Shown here one piece after another: positions 34,109 to 42,653 of a stretch of DNA of 64,000 nt. The DNA comes from Nitrospira sp. GTDB lineage: Bacteria; Nitrospirota; Nitrospiria; Nitrospirales; Nitrospiraceae. The notes beneath the pieces are model-generated. The model saw nothing but the letters and a program-made list of their open reading frames with translations, searched no databases and had not been told where the DNA came from. The translations under genes were made by a program, and so were the position numbers. Each line of letters begins with the position of its first letter. Position 1 is the first letter of the stretch. The stretch spans positions 1-64,000 of the forward strand of contig JALHMZ010000013.1 in NCBI GenBank assembly GCA_022843785.1. The letters run 5' to 3'.

Positions 34109-34915
34109 TCAGTGGTGTTCGAAGCCAAATCTTCGGCACAACTCGACAAACTGTACGATCGAGATCGATTCGGCTCTGACGGCTGGTGCGAGCCCACATG
34201 ATGCCAGGACTTCAGCTGCATCGCTCTGAGCGTAGCCCTCATCCTTCAGCGAATTGATGAGTGTTTTGCGTCGGTGCGCGAAGGCCGCTTTGACCAGCGC
34301 GGCGAATTTTGGTTCTTGTTTCTGGTTTAGTGCTCTCTGAGATTTGGTCTTTAGCAGAACCACAGCAGAGCCGACTTCGGGTCTGGGTCGGAAGCACTGT
34401 GCAGAGACGCGAAATGCCTTCGTGATTTCCGCCGCGTACTGAGCCATGACTGACAGCACTCCGTAGGCGGAAGTTCCAGGCTTGGCAACGAGCCGGTCAG
34501 CCACTTCATCTTGCAGCATCAGTACCATACGGGGAAATCGATCACGCTGATCGAGCAGCCGGAACAAAAGAGGAGTGGACAAATAGTACGGAAGATTGGC
34601 GACAACAATGGTGCCGATTGGAAGGCCGTCGATCGGGTAGGTCATCGCATCGTCCAGGATCAGCGTAAGATTGGGATAGTGCACTTGTTGTTCGCTCAGA
34701 TAGGCATGGAGCCTCGGATCGACTTCGATCGCCGTCACACGATTGGCCGATCGGCAAAGCGTTTCTGTGAGAATGCCGCGGCCTGGTCCAATTTCCAATA
34801 CGGAATCGTTCGAGTCTAATGCGGCGGCTGCGACAATCTTGCGGACGATATTCGGATCGATGAGAAAGTTCTGTCCGAGACGTTTGATCGCAGCAGGCGG
34901 GTCCGGGCGACTCAC
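34109..34915 (-). CDS. rsmA: 16S rRNA dimethyladenosine transferase (RsmA/KsgA)
   Basis: GTG 34915 overlaps the upstream stop as GTGA and gives 268 residues; the longer open frame runs inside the neighbour. RLGQNFLIDPNIVRKIV opens the family, followed by motif I VLEIGPGRGILTE, ILDDAMTYPID and motif IV NLPYYLSTP. PRPEVGSAVVLL and RRKTLINSL match the C-terminal domain. It dimethylates two adenosines in the 3' end of 16S rRNA. It is the last gene of the larC-exchanger-pdxA-unknown-rsmA set. Confidence 0.95.
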   Translation of the reverse strand: MSRPDPPAAIKRLGQNFLIDPNIVRKIVAAAALDSNDSVLEIGPGRGILTETLCRSANRVTAIEVDPRLHAYLSEQQVHYPNLTLILDDAMTYPIDGLPIGTIVVANLPYYLSTPLLFRLLDQRDRFPRMVLMLQDEVADRLVAKPGTSAYGVLSVMAQYAAEITKAFRVSAQCFRPRPEVGSAVVLLKTKSQRALNQKQEPKFAALVKAAFAHRRKTLINSLKDEGYAQSDAAEVLASCGLAPAVRAESISIVQFVELCRRFGFEHH

Positions 34916-35241
34916 GCGCCATGCACCGGCGGAATGGGAGAAGGCCGTGAAAGCCGTTGAATCAAGGCGGCCAGCGGCGTTCGATAGCAGTCGATTACAT
35001 CGGTATATTCTTCGATCATATCGTTGGTGAAGCACGGCCCAGGGTGAATACCGGCAAACGTCTGTCCTTCTTGGGCGCCCACTGATTCTGTCAGGACTGC
35101 GATGGTTGCGGTCCTCCATTTCGCTACGCGTTCGATTCCTGCGACGGTGTTGAGATCAGTCAGCGTCTGCTTGGTGAGCGCATCCAATTCGTGCAGTTGT
35201 CGCTGGAGCCGTTCAAGCGCCGTGGCCGGCTGAGCGGTCAT
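34912..35241 (-). CDS. Small unknown protein between pdxA and rsmA
   Basis: The 109 residues start at ATG 35241, four bases into the end of pdxA (ATGA), and stop in a GTGA overlap with rsmA. The N-terminal half is a helix (ATALERLQRQLHELDALTKQTLTDLNT) and the rest has TFAGIHPGPCFTNDMIEEYTDVIDCYR. No family is recognised. Tight coupling on both sides shows it is translated. Its function may relate to neither enzyme. Confidence 0.75.
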   Translation of the reverse strand: MTAQPATALERLQRQLHELDALTKQTLTDLNTVAGIERVAKWRTATIAVLTESVGAQEGQTFAGIHPGPCFTNDMIEEYTDVIDCYRTPLAALIQRLSRPSPIPPVHGA

Positions 35242-36281
35242 GGCCGGACCCTTGTGATGGTGGCGGCCAATGTGATTGCTTCGAGTAAACTGCCGGGATC
35301 GGCAAGGCCTTTGCCGACGATATCAAATGCTGTTCCATGATCGACGGACGTGCGAATAATCGGCAGGCCGACCGTGAGATTTACGCACGTGCCAAACGCC
35401 ATGAGCTTCAGAGGAATCAACCCTTGGTCATGGTACAGAGCCACGACTCCGTCATATTCTCCATGAACCACCTTGCCGAACAGCGTATCCGCCGGCAGGG
35501 GATTGCTGGCGAGGATGCCTCGTGCCTGGGCCGCCCGTGCCGCCGGTAGAATGACGCGGGCTTCTTCGTTGCCGAACAGGCCGTGTTCGCCTGCATGAGG
35601 GTTCAGCGCCGCGATGCCGATCCTGGGCTTTTTGACCCCAAAGAGTTGAGTCAGCGCCAGGTGTGCCAGCCTGATCGCCTTTTCAATTTTTGCGCGAGTG
35701 AGAAGTGATGGGAGATCTTTGATCGCGACGTGAGTCGTGACAAACATGATGCGCAGCGGCCCGCCTATGATCATCATGCCCGATTCTTTCGCGCGGGTCA
35801 GATCAGCGAGCAGTTCCGTATGCCCCGGATAACGGCAGCCGGCCATGTTGATGGCTTCCTTATTGATCGGTGCGGTGACGATCCCGTCGATGCAACCGAT
35901 TTGAGCCAGTTCGACCCCTTTTTTTATAAAGGCGACCGACGCAGCGCCGGTTGCCGCCGCCGCCACTCCTTGTCTAAATCGCTTCAGCGGTTGCTCAAGC
36001 GGATCGAGCACCGCGACCGTTCCTTCCCGCCAGGGCTGTCGTTCATGACTATCTATGCGCAGGGCTTTGAGTTTTAGGTTCAGTGCCTTAATTGTCTGCT
36101 CCATCACAGGAAAGGACCCGATGACGATCGGATGGCAGACATTTCGCAGTCTCCGGCCAGCAACCGCCTTGGCGATCACTTCCGGGCCGATCCCGGCTGG
36201 ATCTCCCATCGTGATTCCGAGAAGGGGGAGTCGCGCTGATATCGTCTTAGCCGATGTCGATTTCATTGGGTGGAGACTCAC
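35238..36281 (-). CDS. pdxA: 4-hydroxythreonine-4-phosphate dehydrogenase
   Basis: The 347-residue frame starts at GTG 36281, overlapping the exchanger stop as GTGA; ATG 36266 is a shorter option. LLGITMGDPAGIGPEVIAKA opens the family. DGIVTAPINKEAINMAGCRYPGHTELLAD carries metal-binding His, and AALNPHAGEHGLFGNEE, VALYHDQGLIPLKL and RTSVDHGTAFDI complete the signature. It makes a precursor in pyridoxal phosphate synthesis (DXP-independent of PdxST). ATGA couples it to the next small gene. Confidence 0.95.
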   Translation of the reverse strand: MSLHPMKSTSAKTISARLPLLGITMGDPAGIGPEVIAKAVAGRRLRNVCHPIVIGSFPVMEQTIKALNLKLKALRIDSHERQPWREGTVAVLDPLEQPLKRFRQGVAAAATGAASVAFIKKGVELAQIGCIDGIVTAPINKEAINMAGCRYPGHTELLADLTRAKESGMMIIGGPLRIMFVTTHVAIKDLPSLLTRAKIEKAIRLAHLALTQLFGVKKPRIGIAALNPHAGEHGLFGNEEARVILPAARAAQARGILASNPLPADTLFGKVVHGEYDGVVALYHDQGLIPLKLMAFGTCVNLTVGLPIIRTSVDHGTAFDIVGKGLADPGSLLEAITLAATITRVRP

Positions 36282-37279
36282 TGTCCCAAAGCCAAATAGA
36301 GCGTATAGCCTATATACAGCAGCGCTCCGCTACTCAGCAACCACGCCCGCCAATAGCCGCCGATGAAGAGCTGCAGCAGGTAGAACACCACTGCTTGCAC
36401 AGCCAATACCATCGTCACCGATGCAGAGGAGGCGATGGCCCACTCGGTTCCCAGCAAACCTACCGAGACTGGAATGGTCCCCTGAAAAACCATCGCGCCT
36501 GTCACATTGGCGACGGCGAGGCGGTCTTTTTTGCGATAGAGCCAGAGAAAACTATTGGACATCTCCGGCAGCTCGGTTGCCAGTGGTGCGATGAGCAATG
36601 CAAGGATCAACGGCGAAACCGCAAACATCCCGGCCATCGATTCCGCTGCGCTGACAAACAGGTGTGCGCCTAAGATCAGTCCGGCCAGACCAACGAACGC
36701 TTGCAGGCCGATCATGACTCGTGACGGTGTAGCCGCGGATTTGGCGAAGATCAGAGGTTCGAGTTGGCCGCCGGCCCCTCCTTCCTCTTCAGGCGCGCTG
36801 AGTTTAAGCCTCATATATACGCCGTACAGAAGAATCAGTCCGACTGCCGCGAGGATATGCACGAGCCGGGAGGGAATGTAGATGCAGGCCAGGGCAACGA
36901 CATACCCGACGGTAAAAAACGTCAGATCCGTGATGACTTCACGATAGTTCAGCTGAAATCGGGCTGTACGTTTGCCCATCCACGCATAGAGCATCAGCAG
37001 GAACGCGAGAATCGGCAGCACCAGCGTGCTGAGCATGAACGGCGCTCCGAGAATTGCGCCTAATCCGACATCGGTTTCTTCCTGGCTCTCTCCGAAGAAA
37101 ATGGCGATGATTGGAATGGACGTTTCCGGTAATGTTGTGCCGATCGCCGCAAATATACTGCCGACAGCTCCTTCCGACACTCCGAGGCGTTTCCCGAGCC
37201 ATTCGACGGCGTTGGTGAACAGCGCACAGCCGCCGAGCGTCACGGCGACGGAGGCCACAAACATGAGGATGTAGAGCAT
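36278..37279 (-). CDS. Calcium/cation antiporter of the CaCA family
   Basis: From ATG 37279 (GTG 37288 is in frame) the product has about 333 residues with ten or so hydrophobic segments. The two alpha repeats are visible: GSIFAAIGTTLPETSIPIIAI near residue 45, and ILALLIAPLATELPEMSNSFL near 225, both with the acidic residue needed for Ca2+ or cation exchange. A cytoplasmic stretch with GGAGGQ separates the halves. It sits between larC and pdxA on the same strand, about 75 bp from larC. The transported ion is not determinable. Confidence 0.88.
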   Translation of the reverse strand: MLYILMFVASVAVTLGGCALFTNAVEWLGKRLGVSEGAVGSIFAAIGTTLPETSIPIIAIFFGESQEETDVGLGAILGAPFMLSTLVLPILAFLLMLYAWMGKRTARFQLNYREVITDLTFFTVGYVVALACIYIPSRLVHILAAVGLILLYGVYMRLKLSAPEEEGGAGGQLEPLIFAKSAATPSRVMIGLQAFVGLAGLILGAHLFVSAAESMAGMFAVSPLILALLIAPLATELPEMSNSFLWLYRKKDRLAVANVTGAMVFQGTIPVSVGLLGTEWAIASSASVTMVLAVQAVVFYLLQLFIGGYWRAWLLSSGALLYIGYTLYLALGQ

Positions 37280-37353
37280 GGTGGTCACGAATCGCCTCGC
37301 AAGCTGAGTCCTAAAAAGTGAAAAGAAAAAAGTAAATCCACGGTGGTGTGTTC

Positions 37354-38583
37354 TTATGACGGCCGATGACGTGTGTCTTTCCTGCCATCATAGGCACGAG
37401 AGGCTGCTTCCATGACACTCTTAAGCGGGCGGCCGGTTCGATCGGCGATGTTCTTGCAGTCGATATATTCCGGTGCAGCTTTTTCCCACCCGGCACCGAT
37501 GGCGGCGATTTTCATGCGCACGACTCCTCCCGGCACTTTCACGGAGACAAAGCGCCGAGGGAGGATGCGTCTGCCCAGTTCCTGGATTCGCGCGCCCAGC
37601 GCCGGGGTTTCCTGGAACAGGATCTCCAGCACCGCATCGGTGTGATCGCGCGAGGCCAGACAACGCAGCACCACACCGGGCCGGCCTCGTTTCATAATGG
37701 CCGGAATCAGGGCGACATCCACCGCGCCGACTGCAAACAGCCGCTCCATCACATGCTCATACGCTTGCGGATTGAGGTCATCGAGATTCGTTTCGATTTG
37801 CGTAATATGATCGGTCTGGCGTGCTGCCTGGGGAGACTCTTCCGAGAGAAACACACGCAGTGCATTGGGCCAACCTTCAGGATCTTGGTCGCCGGCGCCA
37901 TATCCGACCACCGCGGTTTCTATCACCGAGGCTGCGCCGAACTCCGATGTCAGTGTCCGAAGCAGCGCCATCCCTGTCGGCGTCGCCAGCTCACAGCGGG
38001 GACCGTCGGAGTATACCGGAATTCCTTTTGCCAACGCAGCCACGGCCGGTCCCGGCACCGGCAAGAGTCCGTGTGAGGTCTGAATCGTACCGGCTCCGAC
38101 GTTGACTGCAGAGGCTGTGACTCGAGTGACGTTCAAGAGATGGCATCCCAGGATACTGCCGACCACATCGATAAAGGAGTCCATCACGCCGACTTCATGA
38201 AAATGCACATCGCGCGCCGCAACCCGATGGGCCAGACCTTCCGCCTCAGCCAGCCGATCGAAGGCGGCGCGGCTCTGTGTCTTTACAGGATCGGGCAGGG
38301 TGCTGGCCGCAAGAATTCGCCGAATGCGGGATAAGCTGAGAGGATGTTGAAAACCACGCTGGATGACGACATCCACCTTCGTGGCATGGAGGGCGCCGCG
38401 CCGGACTTCGCGCTGACGCAATCGGTAGCCGTTCAGCTTGAGGCGTTTGAGCCCGTTGATCAATTGCGCCCATGGCAAGCCGGCATTTACCAGCGCGCCC
38501 AGCACCATGTCCCCGCTGATTCCAGAGAAACAATCAAAATGCAGATGCCGTCCCACTACATCCTCCATTCGATGGCCGCCCAT
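37354..38583 (-). CDS. larC: Nickel pincer cofactor biosynthesis protein LarC
   Basis: ATG 38583 gives 409 residues. HLHFDCFSGISGDMVLGALVNAGLP is the LarC opening, with an acidic metal-binding face in HFHEVGVMDSFIDVVGSILG. ETNLDDLNPQAYEHVMERLFAVGAVDVALIPAIMKRGRPG matches the C-terminal domain. LarC inserts nickel into the pyridinium bis-thiocarboxylate cofactor made by LarB and LarE. larB is only 0.7 kb away in a second unit; larE and larA are not in the window. Confidence 0.94.
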   Translation of the reverse strand: MGGHRMEDVVGRHLHFDCFSGISGDMVLGALVNAGLPWAQLINGLKRLKLNGYRLRQREVRRGALHATKVDVVIQRGFQHPLSLSRIRRILAASTLPDPVKTQSRAAFDRLAEAEGLAHRVAARDVHFHEVGVMDSFIDVVGSILGCHLLNVTRVTASAVNVGAGTIQTSHGLLPVPGPAVAALAKGIPVYSDGPRCELATPTGMALLRTLTSEFGAASVIETAVVGYGAGDQDPEGWPNALRVFLSEESPQAARQTDHITQIETNLDDLNPQAYEHVMERLFAVGAVDVALIPAIMKRGRPGVVLRCLASRDHTDAVLEILFQETPALGARIQELGRRILPRRFVSVKVPGGVVRMKIAAIGAGWEKAAPEYIDCKNIADRTGRPLKSVMEAASRAYDGRKDTRHRPS

Positions 38584-38717
38584 CTTACCCAAGGCGGTGG
38601 TCTACGGCAATCCATGCCGACGGCTCATTGACAGTCCGTAGTGGCTATGCTATCCAACTGTGCAATGCAACTCAGTCGGTGCGCCGGCCACTCTACGATC
38701 CCTTTCTCGACATTCTT

Positions 38718-39263
38718 ATGAGTACGTGCTCGTCGGTTTCAACGCGAGTTCGAACCGGTCTGCGAAGAACTTTCCCTCTCGTTGGACTGCTTGTCGGCCT
38801 GTGCCTTCCGTTGCTGCTTTCGGACGACGGGTGGGCGAAGAACAAACAGCCTCGAGCGCCCCGACCGGAGCCGGAGTTGAAGATTCTCGACGTGAATGTG
38901 GCCCCTAGCCCGTACACACCGGGAAACGGATCGCTTCAGTTCACAGTCAGCGCCCAAGTGCCGAAAGAATTGGATGGAGCCACGATTCTGGAGGTCACGT
39001 CGTTGATCAGTTCTCCGTCGAAGACCTCCCTTCGTTTTCTCTCACACCGCCGGCCGGTGGAAGTGCATCCTGTGGCCGGCATCACGGAACGGCCCACGCT
39101 TTCCATCGAACTCTCCTGGGACGGGCAAGATCATCGCAAACAGCTCGCCGGTTCCGGCACGTATTCCTACGAAGTGCGGATGAAGTTGCTGAAGAATGGA
39201 GATAAGGGTCTTCGCACGATGATGGTCTCGTGGCCGAAGCGGGGCACATTGGTAGTGAAATGA
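38718..39263 (+). CDS. Secreted protein with Ig-like fold, unknown function
   Basis: From ATG 38718 (earlier starts overlap the larC end) the product has 181 residues and a signal sequence LVGLLVGLCLPLLLSDDGWA. The rest resembles a FlgD/Ig-like beta sandwich: LKILDVNVAPSPYTPGNGSLQFTVSAQVP and LSIELSWDGQDHRKQLAGSGTYSYEVRMKLL. Such folds occur in surface and assembly proteins. It is transcribed between two minus-strand nickel-cofactor genes, so no functional link is implied. Confidence 0.7.
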   Translation: MSTCSSVSTRVRTGLRRTFPLVGLLVGLCLPLLLSDDGWAKNKQPRAPRPEPELKILDVNVAPSPYTPGNGSLQFTVSAQVPKELDGATILEVTSLISSPSKTSLRFLSHRRPVEVHPVAGITERPTLSIELSWDGQDHRKQLAGSGTYSYEVRMKLLKNGDKGLRTMMVSWPKRGTLVVK

Positions 39264-39270
39264 TAAAGCA

Positions 39271-39340
39271 CGTATCTCGTCTTTCGTCGCTCGTATCTCG
39301 CTGAATTTCACGAACGACGCTTCACGAACGACGCTTCACC
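39271..39340. repeat. Intergenic word-repeat block with 14-bp tandem copies running into larB
   Basis: CGTATCTCG occurs at 39271-39279 and 39292-39300. TTCACGAACGACGC is then exactly duplicated (39307-39320, 39321-39334). The second part encodes the last residues of LarB on the minus strand (ASFVKRRS), so the repeat has extended into coding sequence. Confidence 0.75.
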
Positions 39341-40081
39341 GAGCTGGTTGATCCGGTGGGCCAGACAGCCGGCTCCGAATCCGTTGTCGATATTCATCAC
39401 ACCGACACCCGCCGCGCAAGAGTTCAGCATCGTCAACAGAGCAGCTAATCCGCCGAAGCTGGCGCCGTACCCACGGCTGGTTGGTACCGCGATGACCGGG
39501 CACTCCACGAGGCCTCCCACCACGCTTGGCAACGCCCCATCCATGCCCGCGACGACGATGATAACCCTCGCCTCGAAGAGCCGCTCTTTCCTTCCAAGCA
39601 GGCGATGGATGCCTGCCACACCGACGTCATACAGCCGCTCCACATGACTGCCCATGACTTCCGCTGTCACACGGGCCTCTTCGGCCACCGCCGAATCCGC
39701 AGTGCCTGCCGATACGACGAGCACATGGCCCAGCCGTTTCTGGGAGGGCGCATGGATGGCGACAATGCGCGCATCCGCATAGTAGCGCGCCCGCCGGTCC
39801 AGCTTGCAGATGGCTCGCGCAACGGCCGGCTCCGCTCGGGTCGCAAGAAAGGGGCCGCGTTTCTTAATGAATGAGCGCGTGATGGCGACGACTTGAGCGG
39901 TGGTTTTTCCCTCACAGAGCACGACTTCGGGAAACCCCTGGCGCAGCGACCGGTGGTGATCGAGCGAGGCAAAGCCGAGGTCTTCAAAGGGGAGGGATCG
40001 CAGGCGCTGAAGCGCCTGCTCCACGGTGACTCGTCCCTGACGGATCTGTCGTACCAACTGTTCAAGTTTTTCGGGGCTCAT
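39308..40081 (-). CDS. larB: Nickel pincer cofactor biosynthesis protein LarB
   Basis: The 257-residue product has an N-terminal helical part (SPEKLEQLVRQIRQGRVTVEQALQRLRSLPFEDLGFASLDHHRSLRQGFPEVVL) and a PurE/AIR-carboxylase-like domain (VVSAGTADSAVAEEARVTAEVMG, YDVGVAGIHRLLG, VAGMDGALPSVVGGLVECPVIAVPTSRGYGAS). LarB carboxylates and hydrolyses nicotinic acid adenine dinucleotide at the start of the cofactor path. The start overlaps the gpsA stop in ATGA. The final residues derive from tandem repeat DNA. Confidence 0.94.
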   Translation of the reverse strand: MSPEKLEQLVRQIRQGRVTVEQALQRLRSLPFEDLGFASLDHHRSLRQGFPEVVLCEGKTTAQVVAITRSFIKKRGPFLATRAEPAVARAICKLDRRARYYADARIVAIHAPSQKRLGHVLVVSAGTADSAVAEEARVTAEVMGSHVERLYDVGVAGIHRLLGRKERLFEARVIIVVAGMDGALPSVVGGLVECPVIAVPTSRGYGASFGGLAALLTMLNSCAAGVGVMNIDNGFGAGCLAHRINQLGEASFVKRRS

Positions 40082-41112
40082 ACTGATCCTTTTTCAGGTT
40101 TGGCGTCTCGCTCCATCAAGTCGCTGACGGCTTTCCGGCAGGGCTTCTGGTTGAACAACACTGCATTGATCTCCTGTGTGATGGGCATATCTACGTCGTG
40201 CTGTCTCGCCAAGACCAGGGCCGCGCGCGCCGTCCGCACGCCTTCCGCGACTGCGTGCATCCCGCCCACGATTGCATCCAGCGGCTCGCCCTTGCCGAGC
40301 CGCATTCCCACTGTGTGGTTTCGACTGAGCGTTCCCGTGCAGGTCAGCACCAGATCGCCGATGCCGGAGAGTCCGTAGAATGTCCGCGGGTCGGCTCCCA
40401 TCGCCGCGCCCAAGCGAACGATCTCGGCCAATCCTCTGGTGATCAGCGCGGCGCGCGCATTCAGCCCGAGTTCCAATCCGTCGACCACACCGGCCGCCAG
40501 CGCCATGACGTTCTTCAAGGCTCCACCGAGCTGGACGCCGATGACATCGGTATCGGCATACACGCGAAAAACCGGGGTCATCAGCGCGTGTTGAAACTGT
40601 TGCACAAGGGCTGGTTCACGTCCGGCCAGACAGAGTGCCGTCGGTTTCCCCGCACTGAGTTCCGCGGCGAAGCTCGGACCTGACAAGGCCATGACCATGG
40701 ATTGCATTGGTAGAGGAAGCACGTCGTCCATCACTTGCGTCATGAGTTTGGCGGTGTCCTCTTCAATCCCTTTTGTCGCGCTGATCAGGGGAATGGGCTT
40801 AGCCAGACAAGGCGCGAGTGCCGTGAGTACCGATCTGGTTACATGTGAGGGGACAACGAATAGGAGGCCCTGGCAGCCGTCAACCGCATCGGCGACCGAT
40901 GATGTTGCGACGAGCGTCCGCGGCAGCGTCACACCGGGAAGAAACATCGTGTTTTCGTGCCTGGCATTGATGGCCTGTGCCACGTCATGTTCATAGGCCC
41001 AGAGCCTGACCGTCATCCCCTTTTCGGCCAAATGTTTGGCTAACGCGGTTCCCCAGGCTCCGGCCCCAATCACACCCATCGTGCTGACTGCCTGCATGTT
41101 GGAAAATCCCAT
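40078..41112 (-). CDS. gpsA: Glycerol-3-phosphate dehydrogenase [NAD(P)+]
   Basis: The 344 residues begin with an NAD(P) loop in MGVIGAGAWGTALAKHLAEKG and continue LSGPSFAAELSAGKPTA. The catalytic lysine is in GGALKNVMALAAGVVDGLELG, with GLSGIGDLVLTCTGTLSRN and GMRLGKGE further on. It makes glycerol-3-phosphate from DHAP for phospholipids. It overlaps larB by four bases (ATGA), giving a two-gene operon. No strong ribosome site was seen; ATG 41097 is a possible alternative start. Confidence 0.96.
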   Translation of the reverse strand: MGFSNMQAVSTMGVIGAGAWGTALAKHLAEKGMTVRLWAYEHDVAQAINARHENTMFLPGVTLPRTLVATSSVADAVDGCQGLLFVVPSHVTRSVLTALAPCLAKPIPLISATKGIEEDTAKLMTQVMDDVLPLPMQSMVMALSGPSFAAELSAGKPTALCLAGREPALVQQFQHALMTPVFRVYADTDVIGVQLGGALKNVMALAAGVVDGLELGLNARAALITRGLAEIVRLGAAMGADPRTFYGLSGIGDLVLTCTGTLSRNHTVGMRLGKGEPLDAIVGGMHAVAEGVRTARAALVLARQHDVDMPITQEINAVLFNQKPCRKAVSDLMERDAKPEKGSV

Positions 41113-41364
41113 GGGTTGGAGGGAAAGGATGGATGATAGCCGATTGGGCGGAGCGAATTATAGGAAGGCCCTGATCGTCTGTCAACGAATGGAACGAGCC
41201 TTTCGATTCTGTCAAGTGTACGACTCCAATCGCACATATACAAATCACAATGATGGCATGTGGTTTGCTCATCCACACGAATTGAGAAATGACTTTGTCA
41301 GAATGATTCCAAGAGTTAGCATCGAAGCAGGAACAGAAATCTGTAGGATGTGAGAGGGTTCGTA

Positions 41365-42087
41365 ATGAGTATGCTATCCCCAGCGATTCGGTGGTTCGGA
41401 ATATCGGTGTTTGTTGTGATAGGTGTCGCCACTTCAAATGTCTCCCGTTCGTATGCTGAGACCTACATCGCCGGACAATTTGGTGTGTCGCTGCCGTCGG
41501 TAGCGGGGAAGAGTCTGGGTGCGGGGGATCTGACTGGCCTGTTGGCTGTTCCTGGAGCGAGAGTCTCCGCACAATCTCTTGATGAGTCGATTCTCTTTGG
41601 AGGCAAGATCGGGCACTATTTCAAGGCAGTGCCATGGCTTGGTCTGGAAGCAGAAGCCTACCACACTACGCCCCACATCAAGCAGCAAATGATTACGTTC
41701 AGCTCGCCTTCGGGTTCAGTTGGCCCCTTCGAAGTTCGAGGGACGAATTTTCGAGTCATTACAATGGCACCAATAAATTTGATGTTCCGATATCCCAAGA
41801 CAAGATTTCAGCCGTATATAGGAGTAGGGCCAGGAATATTCCTGGCTCGTATCGAAGATCCCTCATTCACTTCGGACAACAGGCAGTCTAGTGTGGGCTT
41901 TGGCGTGAATGCGCAAGCGGGGGTGCGATATTACATCACAAGGCAGGTCGCACTGTTCGGGGAAGGCAAGTTCAACTACACCAGATTCAGTTTTGACGAA
42001 ACGCCGGCTGGCAACTTCAATCTATTCGGTTTCGACGCGGACTATAAAATGTTCCACGCCGTCTTCGGCCTCAGTTTCCATTTCTAG
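41365..42087 (+). CDS. Outer-membrane beta-barrel protein
   Basis: ATG 41365 follows GAGAGGG; an upstream GTG at 41350 adds five residues. The 240-residue product has a signal peptide ending near SRSYA, then GQFGVSLPSV, a barrel pattern (LFGGKIGHYFKAVPWLGLEAEAYHT, FQPYIGVGPGIFLARIED, SVGFGVNAQAGVRYYITRQVALFGEGKFNY) and a terminal Phe in FGLSFHF. It resembles porin-like OmpW/lipid A modifying families only generally. No operon partner is evident. Confidence 0.8.
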   Translation: MSMLSPAIRWFGISVFVVIGVATSNVSRSYAETYIAGQFGVSLPSVAGKSLGAGDLTGLLAVPGARVSAQSLDESILFGGKIGHYFKAVPWLGLEAEAYHTTPHIKQQMITFSSPSGSVGPFEVRGTNFRVITMAPINLMFRYPKTRFQPYIGVGPGIFLARIEDPSFTSDNRQSSVGFGVNAQAGVRYYITRQVALFGEGKFNYTRFSFDETPAGNFNLFGFDADYKMFHAVFGLSFHF

Positions 42088-42180
42088 CACGCGCACTCGA
42101 TCGTCTCTCTAGCAAACCAGCGCCGGTCCGTGTAGCCTATCCGTGGCGGTACGGACTGTTGGTGTGCTGGAGAACAGCCG

Positions 42181-42540
42181 ATGCAAACCTGTCTTTCTTG
42201 TCAGCGTTCGCAACCTGAAATCAATCGCTTCTGTACGCACTGTGGCCATCGGCTTGACGGGAGCGGAGGCGGAGCTTCGGCATCTCGATTCAATGCTGAA
42301 GCTCCGGAGCAGCTGAACATCACAATATTGTACGTAATGGTTGCTGCCCTGATTCTCGCTGTGCTGTGCCCCCCCTGGGAAACTCCACCTGAGCAACAGC
42401 CGGAGTTTCTCGGGCTCTCGTTCATCCTCTCTCCCCCGACGGCTGAGGCTGTTGTGAGCCGCATGCTGCTAACCATTGAACTGGTCACGATCGCAATCGC
42501 CGGCTTCTACGGAGCGTTTCTCTTCAGAAGGAAGCCTTGA
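42181..42540 (+). CDS. Zinc-ribbon membrane protein
   Basis: GGAG precedes ATG 42181. MQTCLSCQRSQPEINRFCTHCGHRL is an N-terminal zinc ribbon of two C-x-x-C pairs. Two hydrophobic stretches follow (about 48-62 and 93-115) with a Pro-rich segment between. The arrangement is common in small bacterial membrane proteins of unknown use. A convergent ArgZ-like gene lies downstream, separated by a hairpin spacer. Confidence 0.75.
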   Translation: MQTCLSCQRSQPEINRFCTHCGHRLDGSGGGASASRFNAEAPEQLNITILYVMVAALILAVLCPPWETPPEQQPEFLGLSFILSPPTAEAVVSRMLLTIELVTIAIAGFYGAFLFRRKP

Positions 42541-42555
42541 AGAGGACGTCAAAAG

Positions 42556-42607
42556 GTCTTCAAGTCAGAACGTCATCAAGTCCTCTCCAGACTTTCGACT
42601 TGAAGAC
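42556..42607. repeat. Inverted-repeat spacer between convergent genes
   Basis: GTCTTCAAGTC (42556-42566) and GACTTGAAGAC (42597-42607) are exact inverted copies, 11 bp each, with further copies of the CAAGTC word between and after them. It lies between converging stops and might end transcription from both sides. Confidence 0.75.
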
Positions 42608-42653
42608 GGAATGCCTCGTGAGAAGACATGACGACTTGGGGACTGTGTTCGAG

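Noticed and set aside
34916..35119. Longer N-terminus for RsmA
   Set aside because: It would run through the upstream 109-residue gene in another frame; the GTGA overlap and family alignment support GTG 34915.
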